From Chrysomallon squamiferum (taxonomy: Eukaryota; Mollusca; Gastropoda; Neomphalida; Peltospiridae), in the NCBI GenBank assembly GCA_012295275.1, contig CM022673.1, forward strand, positions 23,195,581 to 23,259,580: DNA of 64,000 nucleotides, in the 5' to 3' direction. Positions 1 to 13,208 of the stretch are shown here, piece by piece. The stretch's first letter is position 1, and every line of letters starts with the position of its first letter. Both the position numbers and the translations under genes were made by a program. The notes beneath the pieces were generated by a model that worked only from the letters and a program-made list of their open reading frames with translations, was not told where the DNA came from and did no database searches.

Positions 1-1837
1 ATGATTTTTGGATTGATACATAAGGACAGATGGTACTGGGACTATGATTACATCTACTTCTACTGCTCAAGCATGAATGAGGTAGCAAAAGGCACATTAT
101 AAACAACTTCTTGCATAGATCAAGAAATAACATAAAGGCACAAAATGAACACGATTCATCAAATGAGTTAAACAAGAAACAACAAAAACAAACCATTCAT
201 TAATAAGTACTGAGTTTATGGCAGACAACCGTGTCCAGGTCTGTGGAATGTAAAACATGTAATTACCTGGAACTCAAACAGAAAATAACAATAGGGGAAA
301 AAGGATAAAGAAAATTAATTTAAAAAACAAAAAGATAATAAAATAAAAGAAAAAAGGTAATATATTTTAATAATGTGAAAAATTAAAATTAAATCTAAGT
401 ATATAACAAATCAATTAAAAATAATAATAAAAGGATATGGAAATCTCAGTCTAAAATCATTTTCAAATAAAAATAGGTTTAAAAATTAAATAAATTTAAA
501 TTAATTTAAAAATGTGTAAAGGGTGAGAAATGAAAACTAATCAAGTATTAATATTTTTATTATGCATTAATGTTTTGTACTTTAAATAACTAGATTATTA
601 AATGTGGTATCCAGTGTCTTTGAAAAGCATTCATTATTTTTTCCTTTTAGTTCTTTAAAGAGTAAGAGAAACTGCTTCAAAAAAAATTAAATCACTCAAA
701 AATGTTTTTACAAAAAGATCTTGTAGGTGTTTCGACAACAATGTCATGTTTTTAAATAAACAATATATTTACACAACTGTATATCAATGATTATCCTTTT
801 TAAGACAAAATGATTTAAGCCTGGGTGGAAAATACAGAGATTTTTTTTTTTTTTTTTAAAAATGACATTAAATTTAAAAATAAGATATAAAATATTAAAT
901 ACAAATATATTTTCATCATCTTAATAATTTAATCAATTTCATTTTCTGTATAACTTTAAATATTTAATGGCTGAAGATTAATATAATATGCATTTAATAA
1001 AGTAAATATTAAAGTCTCTGAAATATATTTTTAAAAAATAAGTGAAAACTGTTCCACAAAAGAGTGGTTACCATAAAATTTCCATATTTTCAATTTTCAA
1101 TATTATTTTTTGATAAAATTAACGTTTTTGTATCAGATTTTCAGTGCTGCAATTTTGAGAATAAGAACTCAAAAATGTTATTCCTTTCATTTTAAAATAA
1201 TTATTAATTCAGACAATTCTAAAATTATTTGTGACAAAAATATGATTATAAAATGTGAAATCTGACCACAATAACACCTACAGGAAAATGAAGTATAGCC
1301 AAAATACCTTTATGCTCACCAAAGCAAAACAACATAAAAAAATGTATTTAAAATTTAAAAAAAATGAATATCTGTTTAGGAATAAATTTTATGGACAAAA
1401 TATCTGTATGCTCATGAATTCAATGTCATGACAAATGCTTGCACCTGTATATCTATATTATCTGTAATTTAAATACAGATGGTTGCACCTGTCCAGAAAA
1501 ACATGAAATTCAGGAAAATATCTGTATCTTCTCTTTCAAGAACACACATAATAATTTAGAAATAAATTCTGTTGTCATAAGGAATAGTTAGTTATTTAGG
1601 AATAAATGCAGTTGTCAATAACTCTGTTAGGAATATAATAATTCAGGAATAAAATTGCCATCAGAAATACCATATTCAGGAATAAAATTGCCATCAGAAG
1701 TACCATATTCAGGAATAAAATTGCCATCAGAAATACCATATTCAGGAATAAAATTGCCATCAGAAATACCATATTCAGGAATAAATTGTTAATATGCCTG
1801 GATGCTCAACATCAGTGATAAAATGCTGTTGGCAATA
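1..1837. other. AT-rich non-coding stretch at left edge
   Basis: No exon with coding similarity is recognisable on either strand. The sequence is mostly A/T with a T-run near 841-857. From about 1375 rightward a degenerate motif resembling AGGAATAAAT recurs and grades into the clean 33-bp array at 1642-1795. Part of the right end is probably the 3' untranslated region of the minus-strand gene that ends at 1838. Confidence 0.6.
1642..1795. repeat. 33-bp tandem repeat, about 4.6 copies
   Basis: Copies start at 1642, 1675, 1708, 1741 and 1774, each beginning TTCAGGAATAAAATTGCC. The unit length is exactly 33 bp, with at most one or two substitutions between copies, so the array is young. It lies just downstream of the DCAKD stop codon and may be within its 3' UTR. 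Confidence 0.9.
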
Positions 1838-4800
1838 TCACCACCATAAATACAATAAGGCAAGAATAACAGAAATGATGAATGAAACAAATGTTCTCAC
1901 TCTCCAGTGAGCTCGGGATTTCTGAAATATGCGGTATATAGCAGTCACTTGTTGTTCAGTCATCTCTTTGGTGCCACTGTTGTCAATAATGTATGTGGCT
2001 CGTTTGCACTTCTCTGACAGTGGCATCTGAGCTGTTATTCTCTGATTAGCTTCTTCCCAGAGTAGATTGTTTCTAGCCATAAGGCGCTGTCTCTGCTGAT
2101 ATTCTGAGCTGAAAATAAGGAACATGTTACTCAGACCTATAGTTTAATTATATATCTCTGATAGTTAGGCTTAACTTCTATTAAATGCAAATATGATAAC
2201 ATTTAGATATATAATGATAATATAGTGTACTAATAAAAAAAATTGATATATACAGGTTTTTAAAACTTGAAAAAAGAATATTAAAGTTTTTTTCACAAAT
2301 GCAAAACTCACAGTCTATATCCTCTTGGCTCCTAAATATTAAAGTATCCACAAAAAGTCATACTATGTTATTTAAGTTGGTTACATCTGGTATTTTATTC
2401 ATGGGGTTGCTTTTGCTTTAAAATTTGAAAACATTCAAGCAGAAAAACATAAATGTAAGTGAAATACTGTCAATATAAAAAAAAAATTAAATGTAAAACT
2501 GTTATACTCCAAAAATATTCTCACCATGAAACAACTACAATATATGTGACATAAGGCAACATCTTTTTATTTTCAAATAACAGAGGGATGTCCAGGACAA
2601 CAAATGGATAACCTGAAAACACAAATTACAATAATTTTGTTGATTTATAAATTTATACCAAACAAAATTAATAAAATTATATTTTATATATTTTGTAACG
2701 TATGTAAATTTTGACTGCACAATTTTTAATGGAAAAACAAAATAAAATATGTTTTAATTATAAATATATCATTCTGATTAAATACATAAAGTGCAGTATT
2801 GAAATACTAAATGCATTCATATATACATATACATATTACATAAAAAAGAAGCTATTTCATTATGTAAAAAAGAAATGAACCTTGGATATATTTTTTTAAC
2901 TCATGTAAGCATCAACATCTGTTATAAATGTATATTGTTTTCTTCTAACTATGTCAGCTTATTATAGTAAAATGTACCTTCATAATTCAAAACTTTAAAA
3001 TGTTCCAAATGTTAAACGTCTTCTCAGATTTTAAAGTTTTAATCACCCAAAAATAAAGAGATTTAATAAAAAGTCTAACAAAGCAGGAAAAGATATAATT
3101 AAGTATTCATAGATTTAATGTACCTGTTAAGAAATATTTAAATATTTCCCAAAGCATTGCCCTCATGATTGATGGATGTGTTATTTTATTCAGGGCATTT
3201 CTTTTTTCTTCATTGCAGAAAACAATATGTCCAAGTTTTTCTCGATTTAAAGTTCCATCACTGTTAAATACCTCAGATCCAAAATAGGATTTGATTTTAA
3301 ACCAAGCTGGTTTCCCAGGTTGGACAACTATATGAAAGAAAAAAGAAAAAAAGAAACCATTAAAAAAAATAGTAATAATTCACACAATCAGTATCGTTAA
3401 TGTTAAAAACAAACCAAAAATAAAATAAATATAAAATAAAATAAAAATAAATATAAAATATAATCATAAAACTAAATAATAAAAACTAAAATGAATACTA
3501 GAAATCATGACATTAATGTGATCATAATATTAAAATAAAATACAAATCTTTTATTCAAATTTACATGACATATTTTTATTTAAGTTTTATCTGTGTCACC
3601 TTTTATTAAAACACAATAAAGATTAAAATTGTAATATAACATTCAACTCAAATGCAGTTTACATACGGAAAAAACAGCTGAATTGTTGATTTTTCCTTCA
3701 ACTGTGTGTAACACATTAGCAAAGAAAAGGAAAATTAAGATCACAATTGCAATCCATTCATAATACAAATGGAGCAAATGTATCTTAATTAGTCTAGATT
3801 AATTAATGTCTAACAGACCAGGAAACTAACAACTATATACCTGATCTAAAAATTTCTTAGTATGGATTAAATATTAGAAGATCAAATGGGAAAATTGCAG
3901 ATGTGCAATAAATCAAGTTAGTGTCAACCCTCTGATCACTGCAGGTCTTCAGTCAACATATCAGTTCTGATGCCATCTACTGCACATGCTAATCCTGATG
4001 TCAATAAAAATTCTTTAATACTTTTGTATGATTGTTTGCAGGATCCGACAGATAGATTTTTAGTGTTCAAAAATAATCTACACTGTTAGATAAATACAAC
4101 TGTAATGGTACATTTGGTCAATATTTTTCTATTTCGAGATAACTATACCCATTTATGTAAAGGACTGCAACAAAATTAAGAATTAAGTTGATCTAAAAAT
4201 AAATAAATAAGTAAATAAAACAGCAGGGACTAAAGAGGTTATTTGATCTGTACTCACAAGTAATATTTCAAAGGAAGGCCATTCGTATTAATTTCCTGAT
4301 TTACAGTAAGAGTACTATAATAAAACAATTCATGCCACTTGTAAAGTAACAATGATATCAGGACATTTGTTAAATTATAGCTTTATCAACTGAAACTTTC
4401 ATCATCTAGATTCAGAAAAACCTAAGTTTCTTAGTTTTTAAACAATGAAAATAATGATAAAGCATATTACAACTTCAATGTGTATATGAAAATAATAAAA
4501 TGGCATACATAGATTTAAATATTTATCATTTATCACTGAAACAATATGCAGTTAAGTTACTTTTAGCTGCCAGTTTGCCATAACTGAAGTACCAGGTATA
4601 GTACATTAACTATTTAGTGTATGAATCAGATCTACATATATAATGAAGAAATCAAAAGAATCTGGCATTCTCCACCTGTCTCCCAAGAGGAAAGAAAAAA
4701 ATATCAATATAGGACTTGGAGTATAAATATTTTACTCTGGGTAGTAATTTCATTTTGAAATCTGACAAATAACAAAGGTTAAGATTATTTTAAACAATAT

Positions 4801-5695
4801 GACAGGTATTTAAAATCTTATGATGGTGCAATGGCATAAGAGTGCTATCAGTAATCAATCACTGACTAGTGTACATCCTTAATATATATGTGACTGAAAC
4901 ATCCATGTCCTATGGACCAACACACTTCATGGAGGGCTAGATGTATGTGCATGTCACATTACAGTTTGTTATGCCATCACTAATATTATATGGTTAGCAT
5001 ATATCATTTAATTTTTTGTTTCATATTAGAGAAATACAAAAGTTGATGATGATATAGTGACATAATAAAATTAAAATGATAAAAGCTACTGGATGAATGA
5101 TAAACATTACTTCATCTTGTATTATATTTATTCCATATTATTACTATAGATAATCAACAATCACAGAAATCTACCTGAAATGAAATTATTTATTAACGTG
5201 AAATGTTTCCATCTCGTTAAATTAAATAAAATCTATCTAAAATTGGCATTGATTCCTAGTTGATATTTCAGAATATAAGTATCAGTGCTGTTTAATCTGC
5301 CGACATTCAACAGCTGTGACATGCATAATGGTTTAGCAATAAATAAATAATTGAAAAATCCATTTTCGTCGTCATCATTCTTTTCATTTTTCGGTTTCAT
5401 CGACAATATAAATCTTCTTTATTTATATAAAAAAGAAAAGCTAGCTAAAATTAAATTACTACATATAGTATTATTTAATCATAAAATTACTAAAAAGACA
5501 CAGTGATATCAGAAATACCAAGTAAAAGAAGGTAGGAAAACATTTTAAACAACAACAAAAAAAACATCATCAAAACAACTTACCATCTCTCGCAATCTTA
5601 TCTGCGTCTATAACTGGACATCCCAATTCAAGAAGTCGTTTGCATACTATACTTTTACCTGTAGCAATTCCTCCTGTCAGACCGACAAGGAACAT
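1838..5695 (-). CDS. DCAKD: Dephospho-CoA kinase domain-containing protein (4 exons)
   Basis: Exons on the minus strand: 5584-5695, 3124-3327, 2525-2612, 1838-2108, giving 224 residues. This is a P-loop kinase of the CoaE family; the family reaction is ATP-dependent phosphorylation of dephospho-CoA to CoA. Visible motifs are the P-loop [11 protein letters not shown] (residues 5-15), the VIDAD motif (28-32), and [12 protein letters not shown] just after the first intron, all typical of CoaE proteins. [12 protein letters not shown] falls in the third exon. The last exon ends in a hydrophobic stretch (about residues 204-224), probably a C-terminal membrane anchor, as I recall for animal DCAKD. 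The length is close to the human protein. All introns are GT-AG and all junctions keep frame. Start: the P-loop begins only four residues after this methionine. It is head-to-head with GTPBP10 about 0.86 kb away. DCAKD's biochemical activity is less well established than that of COASY, so the substrate is inferred. Confidence 0.93.
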
Positions 5696-5905
5696 TTTAC
5701 ATTTAATGCAGAATTAACATATCACTCTACTGCAGCTTATTCTGTTAATCTTTATCATCCACCATTCGTGTCACATGATAACGTCGTGTCTTACGAATCG
5801 TAACGCGAACTGACACGCAGGAGAAATTCTGCTGTGCGGATGCGGACAATAAAAACAAAAATGATGATGATAATTTGATAATAACCATAATTATATTTTT
5901 ATTTT

Positions 5906-5981
<76 letters not shown>

Positions 5982-6557
5982 CCAAACTTATTTATAACAT
6001 TAACAAGCTGGGTTTTTATCCTTGATTCAGAGCATTTTGTTTAGCACTAGTTATATTTACAAGTATTCGTTAACTGATTTACCATAGCAGCTAAACAAAG
6101 GAAGAAAAACAAAACAAAACAAAAAAAAAAAACAACAAAAAAAAAAAAAAAAAAAAAAAAAAAAACAAAAAGAAAGAAGCGAAGAAAAGAGCATTGTTTA
6201 ATTAATCATAGAATATAGAAAAAGTAACCAGCATAATGATAATGTTCAAATACTTGTTTAATTTTATTTTTTAAGCGTAATCTAAAATTCGCCATGTACA
6301 GCGTTACTACGTTAGGCTATAGGTAGAGAAATACTTTGATTTAATTTCTTAGGTAGATTTAATGTCAAATAGATTGATTTAATTTCTTAGGTAAAATAGC
6401 ATACATGGCACATGATAAATAATTAACAATTAATACGTATAAGAAAATCAGCGAGGATAAAAATAAAAAGGACATTATCGAACACATATAATATAAACGT
6501 ACATACCCAAAGACATAAAAGGTGGTGCTCTTAAAATGTTAATTCCAAAACAGAATT
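5696..6557. promoter_or_regulatory. Divergent intergenic region between DCAKD and GTPBP10
   Basis: This 862-bp interval lies between two start codons facing away from each other, so it must hold both promoters, or one shared promoter. It contains a (CT)n microsatellite at 5910-5974 and an A-rich tract near 6120-6166. No TATA box is convincing in such AT-rich DNA. The stretch nearest DCAKD (about 5760-5840) is noticeably richer in CG dinucleotides (for example ACGTCGTG and ATCGTAACGCG), which would suit a promoter. Confidence 0.55.
5910..5974. repeat. (CT)n microsatellite
   Basis: An uninterrupted CT dinucleotide run of about 32 units, followed by a T-run. It sits in the divergent promoter interval. 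Confidence 0.95.
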
Positions 6558-8541
6558 ATGATGGCGACGTCCATTAGATCTGCGTGCTCTATTAAGAATG
6601 TTGATGTTTGGAAGCATCAGTTATTTCAGATACTTCATAACAGAAATGCATCGTTTTCTACAAAATCTAATTTGACAAAAGCAAAGGTATGTTTTGATAT
6701 AAATTATATATTTCTTTTTATCAAGGTTATTTTATTTTTTAAATTAATAATAATACTCAATTATCAATAGTGACAGTACTGAATACAATACTGTGAATAC
6801 AGTGAATACTCAGTAGTCAGTTACTGCTTATTCAGTTATTGTAAGTAATTTTTAGACAAATAATGGCTAATTTAGCTTAAGTATCATTAAACTTTGTTTT
6901 TACATTCAAACAAATAAAATTAAAAACTAAGTGTGTTTTAGAAACATACATTAATTTTTAGTCAATACAAATTAAATTTAAAGACTACAAATCTTGGTAC
7001 ATTATGTTTACATAACTAGAGAAAAAAACATAGACTTTTGGGGTTTTTTAACAATAGAATGAGCTCTTCATTATAATTATTTATTTATGTATTCATCTTG
7101 GTCCTTTCATCAAATCAAACACAACACTATTGCACCTGTTAAGAAATTAAACAGCAATTTAGTAGTTAGTACCAGAGTATAAGAGTGTAAGATAACTTAT
7201 TAAATGAAAGTGTGTGGAATTTGAAATTGTTCCTCAACTGATGTGTGAGTCAAAAATTATCCAGCCATGATTTGGACCTAGTGGACTGCTGTGGTACCTG
7301 GCACCTGGCTGACATTATTTATAGTTCGAAAAAGAGAGTGCTAGACAGTAATGTCTTATCAAACGATAGTTACAGTTTCTCTTACTGAATTAGATGTAGG
7401 TCTCACTTTCCAGCAAGGTGGCAATAGAAAAAGGTGGGTTTTTGGGTGGGGAGGAGGCCAGAAAACTCACAAGTGAAAGGATTACTATGAAACGTGCTCA
7501 AGTTGCATATATGACATTCCTGGAAAAAGATTAGCTGCTGGGATTTGCATCAATTCTTGGGACAGCAGCAAAAGATTATATGTGCATAATCTCTTCCCAT
7601 GTCATAGACATTCCTTAGTGAAGAAGCTATGATTGAATTTACAATACACTAATTATATAGAAAAAAAACAGTACCTCAAGGTATTGCATCATGTCAGTCA
7701 GTTAATTGTAAAATTATAAAATATGCACTAATTTCAAAAGTTTGGACATTTAAAAAATGTGTTGCTGAATTCATTGAATATTTGCTGTTTAGCAGAAACG
7801 CAGATTTATAGACTCACTGAGGATATATGTGAGAGGAGGAGCAGGGGGTCAAGGTCTTCCCAAATATGGTGGCACTGGTGGTGATGGTGGCAGTGTATCT
7901 GTGGTAGCTAAAAAAGGTGTTAATCTGATTGATGTAGCACAGCAGAATGAGAAGAAAAGATACATAGCAGGCACAGGAGCAAACAGCAAGTAAGTAAAAA
8001 AAATATCATTTTATATTTATAAGATAATCTATGCTCTCACCTGCACACAAAAACAAAATACAAATAATGAACAATAATTAGTGCTCTAAAGAAAAACTGG
8101 TCTTGCCTCTAGGGTACAAACTGAGTGTGCCTTAAGGATTGTTACATATGTTCAGACACACAAAAACACCAGTGATAGAGTTATTATAACATATCTAAAG
8201 TAATTATCCAGAAAAAATTACTTTGTGAAGTATATTTTGTCAGGTGTTTAATTAAGAATTCCATTCTATTTGAACAATTATATTAAACAGAATAATGATA
8301 GTAATTGGTATCTAAATGTCTTTATTTATTTATATTATTTTGATAGAAAATTTTGTCTTCTTGGTGAAGATGGAAAACATCTAGAAATCTCGGTGCCAGT
8401 TGGAATTGTTGTTAAAACTGATGACAATGCAATTTTAGGTGAGTTTAAAATTATAAATATGAAGTACATGAGAAAACAGATTTAACCAAAAAATAATTAT
8501 CTTGAAATCTTTTTTTATTATTACTATTATTGTTTTTATTA

Positions 8542-8592
<51 letters not shown>

Positions 8593-11556
8593 TTATTATT
8601 TTTGTATTTTTATTATTTTTTAAATGTTTTATTATTTATTAGTTATTTATTTATATTTTTCTTTTAGTTTTTAATATATTATTATATTAGCAACTTATAC
8701 AAAGTAATATAACATTTAGAATTTTGAACCTTTTAATTGAAACTATTTGAGATAACAGCTTTTCAGTGATTGGTTTCTTTCAGTTTAGCAAATTGTTTAT
8801 ACTGTTGGAAAGACATTAAGCAATTAGATTAATTTAATTTTTAAAATTATTGCTTTGTTTGTTTGTCAGTCATGTAGATGATATTTTTCCTTTGTTTGAA
8901 ATAACCATTACAATGCATTTCAGCACTCATTCAGATTTAAATTTTAATAATAAAGTATTGAAATTATGTATTATCAGTTATTTTGTTTTTACTTTCTGAA
9001 ATATATATTTTTCCTTGTTCAACAGCCGACCTGAATGAACCAGATCAGACAGCAGTTATTGCACATGGAGGCAAGGGAGGGAATCCTAAAAATAACTTTC
9101 TAGGTGTGAAAGGAGAAAGTCGCAATGTAGTTTTAGACCTCAAACTGATTGCAGATGTAGGACTTGTTGGGTAATGGTGGTCTGACTTTAAAACCATGTT
9201 ACTGAAAAAATCAACAGTTTAAAAAACAATTGATATTAACATTTTGATCAACTGGATGCATTCAGACTGTCTATAATTCTGAGGATGTATTAATTTCTTC
9301 TTTATAAATTGCTGCAAAATATTTACTTATCATTAAATTCATAACTAAATGCATGAATTTAGATAGAATTTTAGTTTAGATTTCAGGACTCAGTTTTAGT
9401 TGTTTTTATACAGGTTCCCAAATGCTGGAAAATCAACATTTCTTGGTTCAGTGTCCAGAGCAAAACCAAAAATAGCTGACTATCCTTGTAAGTACTGACA
9501 AAAACAGATTATAAATTTTCAGAAAAAATATGTTATACTTTGAGCAATAAATCTACAAAAAAAGTTATAAAAGTGATACTTATTTATTTATTTAATATTT
9601 TAAAACAATCTGCTAAACTGCCAAGTGACTTTGGAATGATAAAAATATCAGATGGTTTTTTCTTTTAAAGTACTAACTTTCATTTATTTTATTCTATTCT
9701 ATTCTATTCTATTCTATTTAATTTACTGTTTAAAAAAATATATAATTAATCTTTTATTCCAGTTACAACCATCCAACCTCAGATTGGTGTTATTGAATAT
9801 CCTGATTTTAGAAGGGTAAATATTTTCCCTTTGTTTCATTTAGTATTAATATTTAAGCATATATGAACTAAAAAAGGTTTATTTATACAATAAAAAACTA
9901 ATATTTTATACAATTAAAGACATTAGGTAAACAATGTTTCTTTTATTTGATATGAATAAAGATTATTTTTATTGAAATTAATTTCAGATTACAGTTGCTG
10001 ACTTACCAGGTCTAATCGAAGGGGCGCATGTTAATTTTGGAATGGGACACAAGTTTCTAAAACATGTAGAGAGAACTAAATTGTTGTTGTTTATGGTGGA
10101 CATTAATGGTTTTAAACTTGGACTCAATTACCAGTACAGAACAGCATTTGAGACAATACTGCTTTTGAATCAGGTAAAAAGAAGAATATGGAGTTTATTT
10201 TATTGTCTTACATCATTAGCAATTTATCAAAGTAATTGCAAATATTTCATTTCACAGAATAGCATTATTCATTAAAATTATGGTCAAGATATAAATTTAT
10301 AAAGTTTAAGGCTTTGTTTGAGTCACTGAATATGGTAATTTTGACATAAACTAACAACTACTGACTTGGTACAGTAGAAAAGTTTCTAATTGTGGTTTCT
10401 GTTTCTTTCAAAGAGCTGTCAAAAATCCATATTATTTTAGTGTATCTTAAATGTAGAGAGAAGTAGACAAATGTGAATATAATGTATTTAGCCCATTTGT
10501 TTTATAACTACAGATATGTTTTCAAATTAATTAGAAAATAATTATTGTTTTTCAGGAGCTTGAACTCTACAGAGAAGATTTGTTAAGCAAACCTATGGTT
10601 CTTGCCTTGAATAAATGTGACACAGAGGGAAGTAGTGAAAAACTGGAGGAGATTATGAAATTAATTGAAAATTTACCAGGTTTGTGAAGAAAAAAGATTT
10701 TTTTTATTTTTATATATTTCTTAGAACCGAGTGAGTGGTCGAGTTAAAAGCTTCTATACAAAAACATGCCTAGTTGAATATAGGTAATCATTTAAAATTC
10801 TGACCAAAGTTTAGTAATTTATTCCAGAAAAGTGCTCCAAAAGCATCTTTAAATGCCAGTGTGTTTTTTCTGTAAGAATCATTAGAAATGCTAATTTTTA
10901 TGCTTTTCCATCAAAATTACAAAATAAAAGTAATTAAATTGGCATTAGTGATTTGATAGAGTCACATTTTTGAAAATTTAGAAAGTTTGCTGTTAAATTA
11001 AATGCATCTATAGTTGTAGGCACAGTTATACTAAATACAATTTATGAAAATTAATATTGCTCATAGATGCTGCCCTCTTTTGTTGCAACATTCTAGAAAA
11101 AATAGTCTACTTTCATGCTCTGATCAGCATTGCATTCACTGATGCCTTGCAATATATAAAAAGAATCATGATTTCCCCCTCCCCTACACTCTTTCTGTGA
11201 TATCAATTAGAAAGTGTACCCTTGATAGATGTACTTCACGAAATCTGCACATGTATTTTTACTTATTAGGTATACTTCAGATTTAAATTCGACTTTGTTT
11301 TCTTCCAGAAAGTCTTGAAACCGTAGATCCAGATATTCGTCCGTTAAAGCTGGTGCAGTTTGATGGGATTTTTACAATTTCAGCAAAACACAACACTTGC
11401 GTTGATCACCTCAAAGTGAGACTGAGGGAACTTCTTGATGTTTATGCAGAAACAAAAATGGCTAAAGATGACATTAAAAAGAGCATCATTAAACCAGATG
11501 ATGATCTTGAGATTCCAGAACATTCCTTGGAACATGCTAAAGCTAAATTGGTTTAG
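6558..11556 (+). CDS. GTPBP10: Obg-family GTPase, GTP-binding protein 10 (9 exons)
   Basis: Exons: 6558-6686, 7793-7989, 8347-8438, 9026-9170, 9414-9487, 9763-9815, 9988-10173, 10556-10679, 11309-11556, giving 415 residues. The N-terminal 43 residues are basic and look like a mitochondrial presequence. Next comes a glycine-rich Obg fold ([18 protein letters not shown], then GGKGGNP). The G domain shows G1 FPNAGKST (189-196), G2 around TTIQP, G3 DLPGLIEG (235-242), G4 NKCD (311-314) and G5 ISAKHN from 357. Obg proteins act in large-subunit assembly; GTPBP10 is the mitochondrial paralogue that binds the mitoribosomal large subunit. MTG2/GTPBP5 is the alternative Obg. The YPDFRR and [17 protein letters not shown] segments fit GTPBP10 better. 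Two adjacent ATGs open the frame and I chose the first. Intron 3 contains an ATT microsatellite. It is divergent from DCAKD and convergent with ACMSD. Confidence 0.93.
8521..8593. repeat. (ATT)n microsatellite in GTPBP10 intron 3
   Basis: A nearly pure ATT trinucleotide run of about 16-24 units. It lies between exons ending at 8438 and starting at 9026. Confidence 0.9.
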
Positions 11557-13208
11557 CATACAGAGAATGTAATAGGGTGTAAAAGTAATAGGCAATGGTG
11601 CTTGTGAATATCTGTGATAAATATAAAAAATTGCAGTTCCTAACATTCATCCAGAATAAATAGCATCACTTTAATTAATCTTTACATTAGTAATACAAAG
11701 GTAATAAAATCAGTTTGTGAGTATCTTAGACTCAAATAAAAAGAAATAGATTTTTTAATAATTTTTTGGCTCATGATTATTTTCTGTTGAAGAGTTGTAA
11801 AACTGAAAAAAAGTCTGAAATAAAAATTACCTATGCTGATTAATGGGAAATGAGTTTTAAATTTTTTTTTTTATTATTGATGTATTTTGTATCTGCATTT
11901 TTGTTTATATTTTTGACAAATAAGAAACCAAAACAAGAAAAGGATATATATTTTATTATATGCCAACAAGCCATGCAAGCATGCATGCACAAATCTTAAC
12001 AGATTCTTGTAGAAAAATATATTCTACAGATTCATATTTTTAAAAGTTTGTTTAAAAAAAAAAAATTATAATACAAATGTCACTAATGTAAATTAAATGA
12101 CAATTAACTGAAATAAAATTCAGGTCTAATATTAAAATAGTATCTAAAATTATTTGTATATCAAAAAGACAATACAATTTTTGAAAAAAAGAAGATATTC
12201 ATACTGATAAAATCAAAACTAATAAGTGGTAATTTATAGAAAAATTGGGCATATTTTACAGTAGAGGGTTGGCAACCTTTTGGACAGAGGTCCAGACAGC
12301 TATGCAATGTTTTGGAGGAAGGCCAAGATATCAAGTGTATTAATCATACATATATGTACACACACATAGACACATCATCTCTCTCTCTCTCTCTCTGAAT
12401 ACTGTCTTCAATACTGAGCACCAAAAAGGGATGCTAGGAAGCAAGGCTGCTTTGGTCTGGAGGTTTAAAGAAAAAACAATGAAGATAATGTAATAACTGG
12501 TGTACAAGTGTTCAGTTGGCAGGTGACACTAAAATACCTTGCGGGCAAGATGTGGCTGTGGGCCAAGTGTTGCTGACCCCTGTTTTACTCATTAATATTT
12601 GTGGAATAAAATAATAATAAAAGAAAGTTAAAATGATATTCATGCAACAAAATAATAAATGCAGTGATAGAAAGTCTAGCTAGTACAGATTTAGTTACTA
12701 ATGTTGTTAGATTTACAATAATAAAAAGATATCCATGAAACATTAATAACTGAATAGAGAAAAATATATTTTCAAGATAGAATACTATGTTAACATTAAA
12801 ACTAAATCCAATTTTATTATTGTAAAGTTAAGTGCTCTTATGAGCATTAAGTTAATTTCATTTGCACTAAATGTTTAATAATGTCTTCTGCTGTAGAGTG
12901 TTTAATGTGACATGCTGTGAATGTTTAAATTAACTCACTAAAGTCTGACTTGAAGTACAGTCAGTGTGTGAAATAAAATACAGTTATATTTCTAAATATA
13001 TGTAAACACATACATACCAATAACAAATGCATAACAGGATAATAATTTCATTTGGTAGGCATAAAAACAAAGAACTTCTGTTTTCTAAAAACACAGGTAG
13101 TAATCTGATTTCAATTTTTGCTGTTTGGCATAAAATCCAAATATGTAGATATAAATTATATACCATGGAATGTGTCTGATATAATGTTGCATATGAGACT
13201 AAATAGTT
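11557..13208. other. Convergent intergenic region GTPBP10/ACMSD
   Basis: This holds the 3' untranslated regions of the two convergent genes. Plus-strand AATAAA signals occur about 100 and 180 bases after the GTPBP10 stop (near 11656 and 11735). The only other structure is a probable hAT-type miniature element at 12261-12582. No coding exon is recognisable. Confidence 0.7.
12261..12582. mobile_element. Probable non-autonomous hAT element (MITE)
   Basis: The left end reads AGAGGGTTGGCAACCTTTTG and the right end GCCAAGTGTTGCTGACCCCTG, which are imperfect inverted copies of each other. They match the widespread hAT terminal pattern CAGGGGTNGGCAACC. Sub-terminal GGTCCAGACAGC and GATGTGGCTGTGGGCCAAG also resemble hAT miniature elements. 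Flanks TTTTACAG and TTTTACTC are close to an 8-bp target duplication. There is no transposase reading frame. A (CT)n run lies inside at about 12379-12398. Confidence 0.65.
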
